Source: Candidatus Symbiopectobacterium endolongispinus (GTDB taxonomy: Bacteria; Pseudomonadota; Gammaproteobacteria; Enterobacterales; Enterobacteriaceae). From it: a stretch of 64,000 nucleotides of DNA. Where the stretch lies: assembly GCF_018777385.1 (NCBI RefSeq), contig NZ_JAFJYB010000007.1, positions 92,621 through 156,620 of the forward strand. The letters are read 5' to 3'. The first letter of the stretch is position 1, and each line of letters starts with the position of its first letter. Below the pieces are notes generated by a model that saw only the letters and a program-made list of their open reading frames with translations, did not search any database and was not told where the DNA came from. Below, one piece after another: positions 21,077 through 31,845 of the stretch. A program made the position numbers and the translations under genes.

Positions 21077-23550
21077 CTAAAGCGTCAGTTCGCAGTGCGT
21101 ACCGGCCACGCTCCAGGCATCGGGGTCAAGGGTGCGGCCTTGCGCCTCCACGCGGCCATCCGGTAGAAAGCGCACTTCACCGTAGACCGGATCGAGGACG
21201 CGCAGGGTGCCATCGGCCTCGTGTTGCACGGTAAGTTCGGCGAAAGTCTGCGTAAAGCTGTCCAGCGACTGAATGTCTGCGGCATCATTCAGGCGCACCA
21301 GCCAGGTGGTTGTTTTGCCGTGCTGTTGTACTTCACAGTGGCGCGTCGGGCCTGTTTCCACAATGTGGAAGGGTTGAGAGCCGAACAACAGCGCCATGCC
21401 TGCGCCGCTTTGCAACGCGATGCGCTCAGGGCTGATACGCACATCGTTAAAGATGTGCTGCGGTAGCCAGGCGTGGGTAAACGTCGGTTGCCCTTCGTGG
21501 GGAGTGGAGGTCAGTACCGCTAGCCCACGATACTGCTGGACGCGCGGCAGCGTACCGCAACCGCCCCAGTAGGAGGGTCTGCCGAATCCGCCGTGTATAG
21601 TTTCACCGGGATGGTTGATCCACACCTGCGCTTCGGGAATATCACCAATCCGCAGATGCAACGGCGTCTCCTGATATCCCCATTCGCCCCAGCGATAACT
21701 GGCAATGGAACCCATTGCCACATGGCGGGTTTTGTAGTGGTACAGTTTGGCAATGCGGTTAGCCCCTTGGGCAAAGCACCACTCTTGCGCCGTCGGTTTC
21801 TGTCACACCGCAACCTCAACCAGTGCCGGATCGAGGGTCAAGCAGTGGTCACGCAGCAGTAGCGCCAACTGCGGCAAGGCGTGGAAGCGGCAGCCGTAGT
21901 TGCCTTTGCCCCACATCAGGCGCGAAATTGCGGCCAGTTCCAATGAGCGTCCGGCGCGCAGCGTGTGTTCGTAAGAGCGCCACTGGGAGGCGGTCAGCAT
22001 GCCCTGATGACAGGAGCGGGCGATTTGCTCAATCAACCGTTGGATAGCGCGGCCGCTGCGTGCGGCAATATCCGCGTCGGGAGAAAGCGCAGCCAACGCG
22101 GTCAACCCTTTCAAATCCACTGGGAAATAGGGGGCAGAGTTCCACTCGGCCATCTCACAGGATTCAAAATGAGTGAGCCAATTGAGCACCCGCTGCTTGC
22201 CGGCGGCAGCCTGCTGGCTCCCGCTGCGGTTGGCTCGCACGAACGTGGCCTGTGGGAAAAAGCTGCCCGACAGATAGGCGGCAGTGTGAAACAGCAGCGC
22301 ATGGTTTTCCGAGAAGTACCACTGTACGTCGTTGCCCGGTTCATCCATCCAGTAGCGGAAATGCAGAATGGCGGCATCGATTTTTTCCTGGGTGGCCGGT
22401 GCGATGGCATCACCCCAGGCGATGCGGCACCACAGCAACGGCACCAGCGTGAAATCGGCACAGTCATGACAATCCAGCACCGAAGGCAATACACCCTCCA
22501 GCATGGCGTGGGTTTCCTCATCGGCCATGCCGCAGGCCAGTCTGGCTAACGCTTTAACACTGCCGTACTCCCCTTGCGTGGCGACTGTGTACAGCGCTTC
22601 GGCAATACGCGCTGCTAAGGTCTCTGGCACAATCTGCTGCGCGGTGGCATGACAAATCTCGACACCAAGGGTGCGGCTTATCGATAACTCTTCGCTGGAG
22701 AGCGTAATCACGAAGTTGCGGAAATCCGCTGGGAGCTGCGCCGTATTGGCAATACGCACTATCTGTTGGCCCGGACGCAATTCGGTTTCCAACTCAATAG
22801 GGCTATCCAGCGAAATAAAATCGCCCAGTACGCGGCAGGCGATGGTTAGCGGCCGGGTCGCAGGCGCGGGGAAGCAGAGGTTGATATCCCCATGGTTGTA
22901 GGCGGAGTATTCGAAGGACACCCCTTCCAACAGCGCTTCCATTTCCGCCACGCACGATGCGCAAACCGGTGAGACCATCGTCATATTTACCGGTATGCCC
23001 GCCACGTAATCGAGTTGGAAGAAAAAGCGAATATCCCGCTCTGCCAGATCGTTAAATCAGATCCGAACATCGTTTAGCCCCGATGTTAAAGAAACGGAGA
23101 CCTCAATGGTGTTTTCCAGATTGCGCAGGCGACATCTTCGCCATTCACCTGCACGATGCCGCCGCCGCAGGTGGTGAAACGCAGAGTCACCTCACCGTCG
23201 GTTTCGGTTTCCAACCAGGTTTGCGCCCAGGCACCGATGCGGGTGGGGCGGAACCAGAAACCAGAAAGGTCTACGTGGTCAGAACCAAACGGGAACCACC
23301 ATCGCGTCAGTTCGAACGCGCCGAACGGCTGTGGTTTCTTCTCCAGATAGCGTTGCTGGAAGTCTACCCGGCAAGGGTAGGTATGCGGGATGAAGTTTTT
23401 CTTTTTACTCAGGAAGAAAAACGGGTCCATGTCACCCTGCATAGGGACATCGGGTACGTCATAACGCTGGCTGACAATATCGGAATAGTGCCAGTAACGA
23501 ATCGCGTCACCCTGTTGCAAAGCGCGGCGATAAATAGTGTCAGTGTTCAT
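21077..23550 (-). pseudogene. Large saccharide-locus protein of unknown family, broken
   Basis: When repaired, this frame gives about 824 residues that I cannot assign to a named family. The first 170 residues look like a beta-sandwich sugar-binding module (FWFRPTRIGAWAQTWLETET, then VTLRFTTCGGGIVQVNGED). The middle is helical and Trp-rich with a catalytic-domain look (YWMDEPGNDVQWYFSENHAL, WNSAPYFPVDLKGLTALAAL), and the end is beta-rich, as in many polysaccharide lyases or glycoside hydrolases. Lesions: a one-base shift near 23120-23130, TGA at 23057-23059 and TGA at 21803-21805. It lies between the MFS transporter and the GH105 gene on one strand. A lyase or hydrolase role is inferred from context only. 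Confidence 0.72.
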
Positions 23551-23578
23551 TGATTATTCCCCGGATCACAATGCGTTG

Positions 23579-23725
23579 TATACCCGTCATACTTCAAGTT
23601 GCAGGTGTGTTGACTGCGTTCACTCACCCCAGTCACTTACCGGAGTAAGCTCCTGGGGATTCGTTCGCTTGCGCTGTTCAAAACGTTAACGTTTTGTCCT
23701 GCTACTCGAATTAGTTAGGGTGTAG
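23579..23725. repeat. ERIC-like element, copy 1
   Basis: This 147-bp element contains the classical ERIC segments (AGTCACTTAC...AGTAAGCTCCTGGGGATTCG and CCCGTCATACTTCAAGTTGC). It also has an arm with the 16-bp perfect palindrome AAAACGTTAACGTTTT (23680-23695). It sits inside the minus-strand operon between the GH105 gene and the large unknown gene. An inverted copy lies at 63560-63706. Confidence 0.88.
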
Positions 23726-23730
23726 ATCAT

Positions 23731-24791
23731 TTATTCCGCAATACGGATGCCTTCACTCAAACACAATATGGCAAGCGACTGCCCGTAGGCGGTGGGTTGC
23801 AGCGGAATCTCTTTATAAAAATCAAGCGTGCGCCCCATGCGAGTACCGTACGAGACATTCTGTACCGTGCCTTGCGCATCGATATTCTGGCGTACTGCCT
23901 GTAACGTTTTTTTCCCGCCGCCAGCCAGCGTTCATCACCCAAGCCCAGGCGTGCGCTTTTCAGTAAGCCGTAGCCGAAGTCGGCGGTAGCGGAAATCTCT
24001 TCGTAACTATCAGGGTGGTCCAACAGGGTATGCCAGGCACCGCTTTCGGCTTGCAGATCGGTCAGGGTGTTCACCTGTGCGTTGAGGCACCCCAACAGAT
24101 AGAGACGCACACCGTTGTCGATAGGGGCAATCTCTAGTAGGTCGAGGATACCGACGGTGATCCACGCGTTGCCACGTGCCCAGCGGGCTTGCGCAAAACT
24201 CCAGCCGTGATACCACAGGCCGGTTTTCGGGTCGTTGAGGTAGCGTGCATGCAGCAAGAACTGACGTACCGCTTCGTAGACCAGTTCCTGGCGGCCTGAC
24301 ACCGTACCGTAATGCGCAAGGAACAGCACCACCATAAACAGCGTGTCGTCCCATATCTCCATCTGGTTCACGCCGTCAGACACCACATGCTGGAATCCTT
24401 GTTCCGGCGTGCGTGGCAGTTTGGTCATCACATCATTCGCCCAACTGTCCAGCACACGCGCGTAATCATCATTACGGGTATGTTGCCACAGCAGCGATAG
24501 CGGCAGCATTGGCGCGGTGGTATTAACGTTGAGCGGCGGTAAACCCTGTGCGATCTGCCTGTCAAACCAGGTGATAAGGGTGGCAAGCAGATCGTCTCGA
24601 CGGGTGAATTCCCACAGGCAGAACAGCCCGTACAGGCTCACGCCCTGTGGCCATTCCCAACTGTTGAAAGAGATATAATCCCCCGGCGTACCATCCAGGT
24701 TGGGCTCATGAAAACGGCCTTCATCTTTCAGACCGAGAGTGCCTGTTATCAGGGCATCTAACTGTGCGTTCAGTGTGGTGTTGCTGCTCAT
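23731..24791 (-). pseudogene. GH105-type unsaturated uronyl (rhamnogalacturonyl) hydrolase, frameshifted
   Basis: GH105 enzymes remove the unsaturated uronic acid left by pectate or rhamnogalacturonan lyases, in the cytoplasm. The (alpha/alpha)6-barrel motifs are present: FNSWEWPQGVSLYGL, QMEIWDDTLFMVVLFLAHYG with the catalytic-region Asp pair, FAQARWARGNAW, and SYEEISATADFGYGLLKSAR. One A is missing from an A run (T7 on the plus strand, 23907-23913). Repaired, the protein ends TAYGQSLAILCLSEGIRIAE and has 353 residues. An ATG at 24842 is also in frame, but 24791 has AAGGG upstream and fits the family. Only the last 60 residues are affected. Confidence 0.86.
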
Positions 24792-24842
24792 TGCGTCGGT
24801 TTTCCCTTGGTAAAAGAGTGCGTCTTGCAAATGGTGTAGCAT

Positions 24843-24862
24843 TTGCGCAAAACAATGCGCAA
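24843..24862. promoter_or_regulatory. Operator-like inverted repeat upstream of the GH105 gene
   Basis: TTGCGCA and TGCGCAA form a 7-bp inverted repeat with a 6-bp centre, 51 bp before the GH105 start. The size and place suit a LacI-type operator, perhaps for the broken regulator at 18.6 kb. No binding data exist. Confidence 0.3.
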
Positions 24863-24959
24863 TACGAAAATTTTTTGCGTTAATGTTTTGTGATTTTGAT
24901 TAACTTTTTGGCTGGGGACGTGCCGACCAGGGTTTTTTTATTTATTAAAATAACCGGTT

Positions 24960-25898
24960 ATGATGACGTTATCTGAGGCAGAGAAACGGCAGCGAGAAGC
25001 GATGAAAGTCACGCTGGAAGAGTTGCAAGCGTTTGTAGTAGTTATCGACAGCGGGTCGATTACGGCAGCGGCAGAGCAGTTGGGGCAGACCGCCTCCGGT
25101 ATCAGCCGTGCGCTGCGTCGGCTGGAAACCAAGCTGGATACCACGCTGTTGCACCGCACCACACGCCGTATGGCATTATCACAGGAAGGCGAGCTGTTTT
25201 TGGCGCAGGCGCGTGAAGTGATCGCGTTGGTCGAACTGGCGGAAGAGTCGATGGCTATCGGGCGTGAGCAGCCTTGCGGCACGTTGCGTGTTAATGTGCG
25301 TTCCCGTTTATGCAACATGCTATTGTACCCCCCTATCCCTGAATTTCGCCGCATTTACCCGCATATTCAGCTACAACTGAATACCGATGACGTCTTTATT
25401 GATTTATTGGAGCAGCATACTGACATTGCGATCCGCATTGGCACCCTGCGGGATTCCAGTATCCATGCCCGTTTGCTGGGCAGCACGCGCGCGCGGATCT
25501 TGGCCAGCCCCGATTATTTGCAACTCCACGGCGTGCCGCAGACCGTAGAAGCGTTGGATAATCACGTATTATTCGGTTTCACCCATGTGGATGCGCTCAA
25601 TGTCTGGCCGGTACGTAAAGCCAACGGTGAGTTGTACCGCATCAAACCGGCGCTGGTGGCCTCGAGCGGTGAAACGCTGCGCCAACTGGCGCTGCGCGGG
25701 GAGGGGATCGTCCGCTTGTCTGATTTTATGACACAGGACGATCAGAAAAGCGGACGATTAGTGCCGGTGTTGGCGCAACAGACGATTGAAACGCGCATGC
25801 CGGTGAACGCGGTTTACTACCGCAACACCAAGCTGACGGCGCGTATCAGCTGTTTTCTCTATTTTCTCAGCGAGAAGATGGCGCGCCAGTTACTTTAG
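24960..25898 (+). CDS. LysR-family transcriptional regulator next to mdaB
   Basis: The protein has the LysR layout: an N-terminal winged HTH (LEELQAFVVVIDSGSITAAA, then TASGISRALRRLETKLDTTLLHRTTR) and a C-terminal effector domain (LNTDDVFIDLLEQHTDIAIRIG; GETLRQLALRGEGIVRLSDFM). Two starts are possible: ATG 24960 (312 residues) and ATG 25002 (MKVTLEELQ), the second being the usual LysR length before the HTH. It converges on mdaB with only 7 bp between the stops, and shares an upstream region with the divergent GH105 gene, so it may control either. It is one of the few intact genes in this interval. Confidence 0.85.
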   Translation: MMTLSEAEKRQREAMKVTLEELQAFVVVIDSGSITAAAEQLGQTASGISRALRRLETKLDTTLLHRTTRRMALSQEGELFLAQAREVIALVELAEESMAIGREQPCGTLRVNVRSRLCNMLLYPPIPEFRRIYPHIQLQLNTDDVFIDLLEQHTDIAIRIGTLRDSSIHARLLGSTRARILASPDYLQLHGVPQTVEALDNHVLFGFTHVDALNVWPVRKANGELYRIKPALVASSGETLRQLALRGEGIVRLSDFMTQDDQKSGRLVPVLAQQTIETRMPVNAVYYRNTKLTARISCFLYFLSEKMARQLL

Positions 25899-25905
25899 GT
25901 GGTGT

Positions 25906-26477
25906 TCAGGCGAATACGCGGGTCAAATGTTCGCGGTATTCAGCCAGATAGCGATCCACCTCTGGTTGCTTGATCACATCATTGCAGATAAAAGTCGGCA
26001 GCGGCGACAGGCCAATAAACTGGTTGGCTTTGTGGAACGGCAGGTAAACGCCATCAACACCGACACCGTGAAAGAACTGGTCGGGATTGGTAAAGGCTTC
26101 CAACGGCGCGTTCCAGGTCAGGGACAGCATATAATTCCGCCCTTGCAGCAGACCGCCGGAGCCGTATTTTTGCTGGCGTCTGAGCGGGTGCGGCCATCGC
26201 TGGCATACAGCGAGCCGTGACCGTGAGTAAACACTTCATCGACGTATTTCTTCAGGATCCACGGCACGTCCATCCACCATCCCGGCATGACGGTTTCTGC
26301 CCACAAAAAGCGCTGTACCTCTTCGTCCAGATTGTAGCCCTGATCGACGTTGGCCACCTGTACGCTATGGCCCTGTTCGCTGAGCAAGGTGGCGGCAAAA
26401 TCCGCGAACGTGTTGTTCAATTGGCCATTGGAGTGACCAAAGGATTTGCTGGCGTTGATCAGCAGAATGTTTTGCAT
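25906..26477 (-). pseudogene. mdaB: NADPH:quinone oxidoreductase MdaB, frameshifted
   Basis: MdaB is a flavodoxin-fold FAD enzyme that reduces quinones with NADPH in two-electron steps. The remains align fully with E. coli MdaB (193 residues): HSNGQLNNTF, MPGWWMDVPWILKKYVDEVF, HGSLYASDGRTR and, after the shift, MLSLTWNAPLEAFTNPDQFF and HGVGVDGVYLPFHKANQF. One A is missing in an A run (T5 on the plus strand, 26167-26171). In addition three residues (Ile-Trp-Gln in E. coli) just before MPGWW have been removed by a 9-bp in-frame deletion. Both together account exactly for the length difference. The 3' end lies 7 bp from the LysR gene. Confidence 0.93.
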
Positions 26478-26625
26478 GGTGACGATGATCCTGATTGCTT
26501 AATGAAAGTAAGGCAGTGTAGTGCGCAGGCTTAGGATGAAAAACGGGGGGTAATGGCACAACACTATTGACTGGTAGTCAATAAATCAGGGGTTTTATGC
26601 GCCGATGGTCGGGCAACCAATAAGT

Positions 26626-26676
26626 AAAAAAGGCAGGGAAACCAATGTATCGGCTTTCTTGCCCTGGCGAGGACGC
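26626..26676 (-). terminator. Possible terminator after the TonB receptor gene
   Basis: On the minus strand GGCA-GAAA pairs imperfectly with TTTC-TGCC, followed by six T. The stem has bulges, so the call is tentative. Confidence 0.35.
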
Positions 26677-26715
26677 GTTTTGCGTTTACTTCACTTCACG
26701 CAATAAATGCGCTGA

Positions 26716-29101
26716 TTAGAAAGCGACACTCATGCCCAATTGGAAGGTGCGTCCCGGAGCAATGGACAACTGTTGATCGTAATAGTGTGCGTTATTGGGA
26801 TCGGTATTGGTCGGTACCTCAATGTTGCGGCTGTTCTGGTAATCCCAATATTTACGGTCGGTCAGGTTGTAGATACCGCCGTTGACGCGCACGTTTTTGG
26901 TAATGCGATAGTATGCGGTCAAATCCACCAAACCATAGCCCGGCACGCGCATAAAGGTGACGTTGTCTGTGCCCAGTACGTTGCCGTCACCGATGCGTTT
27001 ACGGCCAGCGGCGTAATCAGCGGTCTTCCCTTTGGTAAAGGTGGTGATCAGCGCACCGCCATAGGTGTTGCTCGGATCGTCATAAGCCAGTCCAACCACG
27101 GCTTTTTGTGGCGTGACGGTATCGAGATTGACGTAGCGGTCACCGGAGGCGCTGGATTTTGCGGCACCCCTGGGTATAGCCGTAAGCCAGACGGGCGCTA
27201 AACCCTTTGGCCTGTTCAAACCAGGTGCCCAGTTCGAAACGTGCACTCAGCTCGCCACCGTAGATATAGGCTTTATCGCGGTTTTCGGTGAGATAGAGGG
27301 TACTGATGGTGTTTGGCAGATTGGCAAACAGATCGGGGTTTGACCCGCGACGATAGTAACCGTTGGCGATAAAGTTTTTATAATCGTTATAGAACGCGGC
27401 AGCGCTGATCGTTACCCCGTCTACAATACGGCCCTTCAGCCCTAGCTCATAGTTATCGCTGGTTTCGGTTTTCAGATTAGGATCGCCGATGGTGGCATAA
27501 GGGCTGGAGCCGCCGAAGTAACCCAGTGCCCATGAACCATAAAGCTGCCCGGCATTGGGGAACTGCGCACCGCGTTTGTACTGTACATAGGCCAGCAGAT
27601 CGGGTTTCAGATTGTACTGGAAGGCCAGTGCAGGCAGGATCTGTCCATCGGCGTTGGTGCCGTACATTTTGGCGGTGTCACTGGCCGTGACGTTACCGTT
27701 GGTGTTGGTAAACAGGTTATAGGTGTTTTCCGGCTTAGCGTGCTGCCAGGCGAAACGCACTGCAGGGATAATGGAAAAATCACGACCCGCCAAGTCCCAG
27801 GTCATCTTATCCTGCACAAAAGCACCAGCATTGATGATCTTGCTGTCGGCTTGATGGCGACCCAGGTTTACTGAGCCAGCCAGTATATTTTTGGCGACCA
27901 GTGGGTGTTCAGACTCTGATTGGCGCAGGTTAACCCCGTAACTGAAGCGGGGGTTGCGCCATTCTTTGGTCGCTTTGCTTTCGAGCCCAACGGTGTTGGT
28001 ATCGTAGCCGCTCCATACCTGAGACGGTAGTGCGGCATTGCTGATGGTGTAATCGTGGGCTTCGGTTTTGCTAAAGAACAGTTTGCTGTTAAGGCTGTCA
28101 AACAGCAGACCGTCAGTTGGCGTATACAGATCGGCAACGCTCACGCCCCAACGGCGCGTTTTGCTGTCCTGGAATGAGGTGCTGCCATCGCGGGTGGAAC
28201 TGCCAGAGGCACCCACATTCCAGGTGGGAAAGTTGCTGTGGTTAAACTTCTCTTAATAGTCCACGGTGCCGGTTAGCTGGCGCAGGTCAGTCGCCTGCCA
28301 GATGTTGGAGACCAGTACAGCGTTGGAGTGCCAGTTGGCCGGATTGCTGTCGATGGTGGCATCACGGTGGTTTTCGGTTTCATTACCGTCGCGGCGGCTG
28401 TAGACCACCACGCCGCGCAGGGTGTCGTCACCGCCAGCGGCGGTAATCCCGTTGTGGAAACTGCGATCGGCGGAGTCATATCCGGCCTGATAGCCAAAAT
28501 AGCTGTGTTTATCGCCGCTAAGGAAGTTGTCCGGCGATTTAGGCATAAATGAAGCAGAGCCGCCTAACGCGTTATTGCTGTTATACACGTCGGTAGCACC
28601 GGAGGCGATATCTACTGAGCCGTACAGGTAGGGATCGAGGTAATCACCGCGGCCAATGCCGGTGCTGCCTGCCTGAACGCGACCGCTCGGCGTGGAAGTA
28701 CCGCGCTCGGTCCCTGCGGGAAGCTCAACGCCGTCGATATCGATAGAGACGCGGTTGTTTTCCAGCCCGCGAATGTTGTAGCCGCTGTAGCCACCGCGGT
28801 CGTAGCTGCTTTTGCCTGCGGTAGCCCCGGCGCTGACGCCCGGTGCGCTCACCAGTGGCTGATAGCGCATGATATTGCCGAAGGTATTACCACCTTCTTT
28901 CAAGAGGTCGTTGGCTGTCAGGGTGGTTTTCGTGCCTGCTTCTCGCTCAATGCGGGGAGAAAGTACCGTCATGGTGTCCTGGGACTCTTTCTGGGCAGTA
29001 TCCGATTTGCCCTGCGCGCTTTGCGCCGCATTGGCACCAAATGCCAAGCCGGACAGGACGCCGGTCAGCAAAATGTTATTCATATTCTTATGATTTAACA
29101 T
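26716..29101 (-). pseudogene. TonB-dependent outer-membrane receptor, haem type, broken
   Basis: The repaired frame gives 794 residues: a signal peptide (LTGVLSGLAFGANAA), a plug domain (GYSGYNIRGLENNRVSIDID; GSVDIASGATDVYNSNNALG) and a 22-strand barrel ending GRTFQLGMSVAF with the usual terminal Phe. The plug resembles receptors of the haem/haemoglobin group such as HasR; the exact ligand is uncertain. A TAA lies at 28253-28255 (TGTVDY*EKFNHSNFP). One extra G in a G run (27167-27170 on the plus strand) then shifts the frame at AYGYTQG. Fur-box-like sites remain upstream. No haem-processing partner is next to it. Confidence 0.88.
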
Positions 29102-29188
29102 GATAGAGCTCTTGGGTTCGCGATGGTTTGGGTTCGTAAAAATGGCGGTGCCGATATTGTCATCGGTGCGGTAGTATGCTGTTCATAG

Positions 29189-29230
29189 CTAAATAATAAT
29201 CATTAGCAGATAGCAAATATAATCATTATC
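29189..29230. promoter_or_regulatory. Fur-box-like pair upstream of the TonB receptor
   Basis: On the minus strand GATAATGATTATATTTGCT (29212-29230) and TGCTAATGATTATTATTTA (29189-29207) resemble the Fur consensus GATAATGATAATCATTATC. They lie 88-130 bp before the receptor start, as expected for iron-repressed uptake genes. The remaining 337-bp gap up to parC holds nothing else I recognise. Confidence 0.6.
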
Positions 29231-29438
29231 ACCACGATTGCGGCATTAAGATTTCTTAATGAAGGAACTCAACGGCGATTGATGAAGTGTTAAGGGAGGA
29301 AGACACCTGAGGTTTGTGACAGTGGCTGGCAAGATGCTGTACTATCTGCGCATACATTACCGCGCGCGTTGCGGGAATTAAGCCTTTTTAGATGACCTGT
29401 TTTAGCATGATCATTGAGTCACCGCGTAAGGATTGTCG

Positions 29439-31697
29439 ATGAGTGAGATAACTCATGACGGCGCAGAACGTCTTGCGCTGCATACGTTTACAGAAAATGC
29501 GTACCTGAACTACTCCATGTACGTCATCATGGACAGGGCGCTGCCTTTTATTGGTGACGGCCTTAAGCCGGTGCAACGCCGCATCGTGTATGCGATGTCG
29601 GAACTGGGATTGAGCGCCAGCGCCAAGTTTAAAAAATCCGCCCGTACCGTGGGGGACGTGCTCGGGAAATACCATCCGCACGGTGACAGCGCCTGCTATG
29701 AAGCAATGGTGCTGATGGCGCAGCCTTTCTCTTACCGCTATCCGCTGGTGGACGGCCAAGGGAACTGGGGGGCTCCGGACGATCCGAAATCCTTTGCGGC
29801 GATGCGTTATACCGAATCGCGCCTTTCCAAATACGCCGAAGTGCTGCTGGGCGAGTTGGGGCAAGGCACCGTCGAGTACCAGCCCAACTTTGACGGCACC
29901 TTGCAGGAGCCGAAAATGTTGCCTGCGCGTTTGCCCAACATTTTACTTAACGGCACCACTGGCATCGCGGTCGGGATGGCGACGGATATCCCACCGCATA
30001 ACGTGCGTGAAGTGGCGGCTGCCGCCGTTGCGCTGCTGGAAAAACCGGAATCATCGCTCGACGATCTGTTGCAGTTCGTTCAGGGGCCGGATTTCCCTAC
30101 TGAAGCTGAAATCATCACGCCGCGTGATGAGCTGCGGCGCGTCTATGAGCAGGGGCGTGGTTCCGTGCGGATGCGTGCTCTGTGGAAGAAAGAAGACGGC
30201 GAAGTGGTGATCACCGCGTTGCCGCATCAGGTCTCGGGGGCGAAAGTGTTAGAGCAGATCGCCAGCCAAATGCGGGCGAAAAAGCTGCCGATGATCGATG
30301 ATTTACGCGATGAATCGGATCATGAAAATCCGACGCGTCTAGTGCTGGTGCCGCGATCTAACTGGATCGACCTCGATCAGGTAATGAATCACCTGTTTGC
30401 CACCACCGATCTGGAAAAAAGCTACCGCATCAACATGAACATGATCGGTCTGGATAACCGTCCCGCTGTGAAAGGGCTGGTGGAGATCCTGAGCGAATGG
30501 CTGGTGTTCCGCCGTGATACGGTGCGCCGCCGCCTGAACTACCGTCTGGAAAAAGTGCTCAAGCGTTTGCACATTCTGGAAGGTTTGTTGATTGCGTTCC
30601 TGAACATTGATGACGTTATCCATATCATCCGCACCGAGGATGAGTCCAAAGCGGAACTGATGCGCCGCTATGGCCTGAGTGATACCCAGGCTGAAGCCAT
30701 TCTGGAATTAAAATTGCGGCATTTGGCGCGCCTGGAAGAGATGAAAATCCGTGGCGAGCAACACGATTTGGAAAAAGAGCGCGATCAGCTTCAGGCGCTG
30801 CTGGCATCAGAACGCAAGCTTAACAATCTGCTGAAAAAAGAGATTCAGTCGGATGCTGAATTGTATGGCGACGATCGCCGTTCGCCGCTGCATGAGCGTG
30901 CGGAAGCCAAGGCCATGAGTGAGCACGATTTCGTACCGTCTGAACCGGTCACAATCGTATTGTCAGAAATGGGCTGGGTGCGTAGCGCGAAAGGGAATGA
31001 TATAGATCCTTCCGGGTTGAGCTTTAAAGCGGGCGATAGCTTCCGCGCCGCCGCGCGCGGCAAGAGTAACCAGCCGGTGGTGTTTATCGACTCAACGGGA
31101 CGTAGCTATGCGCTCGATCCGATCACGTTTCCGTCGGCGCGCGGTCAGGGTGAACCGCTGACGGGCAAACTGACGCCGCCGCCGGGTGCCAGTATTGAGC
31201 ATGTGCTGATGGCCGCGGATGAACAACGCCTGTTGATGGCATCCGATGCTGGCTACGGGTTTGTTTGTACGTTCAAAGATCTGGTGGCGCGCAACCGTGC
31301 CGGTAAGGCTATGATCACGCTGCCGGACAACGCCAAAGCGCTGGCACCGATCGTGATAGAGCGCGAAGACGACCTGCTGATGGCGGTCACTGCCGCGGGT
31401 CGCGTGTTGGTGTTCCCGGTGTCCGATCTGCCCCAGTTGTCGAAAGGCAAAGGCAACAAGATCATCTCCATCTCCTCGGCGGACTTCGCGGAAGGCAAGG
31501 ATCGCTTGGCTCTCCTGTTGGTGGTGTGGCCGCAAGCGACGGTGAAACTGTATTCCGGTAAGCGCAAAATTGTGGTGCGTGCAAGCGAACATCACGGTGA
31601 GCGGGGCCGTAAAGGCACCTTGCTGCGTGGGATGCAAGACATTGACCGCATTGAGGTTGATGCGCCTCCAGCGCCAAAGGATGACAGCGAGGAGTAA
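29439..31697 (+). CDS. parC: DNA topoisomerase IV subunit A, ParC
   Basis: ParC is the DNA-cutting subunit of topoisomerase IV. The start at ATG 29439 (AAGGA upstream) gives 752 residues, exactly the E. coli length. The breakage-reunion domain is complete: the quinolone-determining region [10 protein letters not shown] has the wild-type Ser and Glu, and the catalytic Tyr is in [10 protein letters not shown]. The coiled-coil and C-gate region follow ([20 protein letters not shown]). The C-terminal beta-pinwheel has the blades beginning [12 protein letters not shown] and [10 protein letters not shown]. It is essential in relatives and has no lesion. Confidence 0.98.
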   Translation: MSEITHDGAERLALHTFTENAYLNYSMYVIMDRALPFIGDGLKPVQRRIVYAMSELGLSASAKFKKSARTVGDVLGKYHPHGDSACYEAMVLMAQPFSYRYPLVDGQGNWGAPDDPKSFAAMRYTESRLSKYAEVLLGELGQGTVEYQPNFDGTLQEPKMLPARLPNILLNGTTGIAVGMATDIPPHNVREVAAAAVALLEKPESSLDDLLQFVQGPDFPTEAEIITPRDELRRVYEQGRGSVRMRALWKKEDGEVVITALPHQVSGAKVLEQIASQMRAKKLPMIDDLRDESDHENPTRLVLVPRSNWIDLDQVMNHLFATTDLEKSYRINMNMIGLDNRPAVKGLVEILSEWLVFRRDTVRRRLNYRLEKVLKRLHILEGLLIAFLNIDDVIHIIRTEDESKAELMRRYGLSDTQAEAILELKLRHLARLEEMKIRGEQHDLEKERDQLQALLASERKLNNLLKKEIQSDAELYGDDRRSPLHERAEAKAMSEHDFVPSEPVTIVLSEMGWVRSAKGNDIDPSGLSFKAGDSFRAAARGKSNQPVVFIDSTGRSYALDPITFPSARGQGEPLTGKLTPPPGASIEHVLMAADEQRLLMASDAGYGFVCTFKDLVARNRAGKAMITLPDNAKALAPIVIEREDDLLMAVTAAGRVLVFPVSDLPQLSKGKGNKIISISSADFAEGKDRLALLLVVWPQATVKLYSGKRKIVVRASEHHGERGRKGTLLRGMQDIDRIEVDAPPAPKDDSEE

Positions 31698-31702
31698 TGC
31701 GT

Positions 31703-31734
31703 TGCCTGATATCACCCGATGGCGGTATCAGGCA
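31703..31734 (+). terminator. Hairpin after parC
   Basis: A perfect 9-bp stem (TGCCTGATA / TATCAGGCA) with a 14-nt loop lies 6 bp after the parC stop. A clear T run is missing (TCTCCCCCTTTG follows), so it may be a weak terminator. Confidence 0.5.
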
Positions 31735-31845
31735 TCTCCCCCTTTGTTACCTGGCCGATGGCGCGGGTACCACGGCAAAGGATTACCCGTTTGTTTTATG
31801 CCGAAGTCGCTATACTAGCGGCGGCGGTTGGCTTATGAGGTCGTT

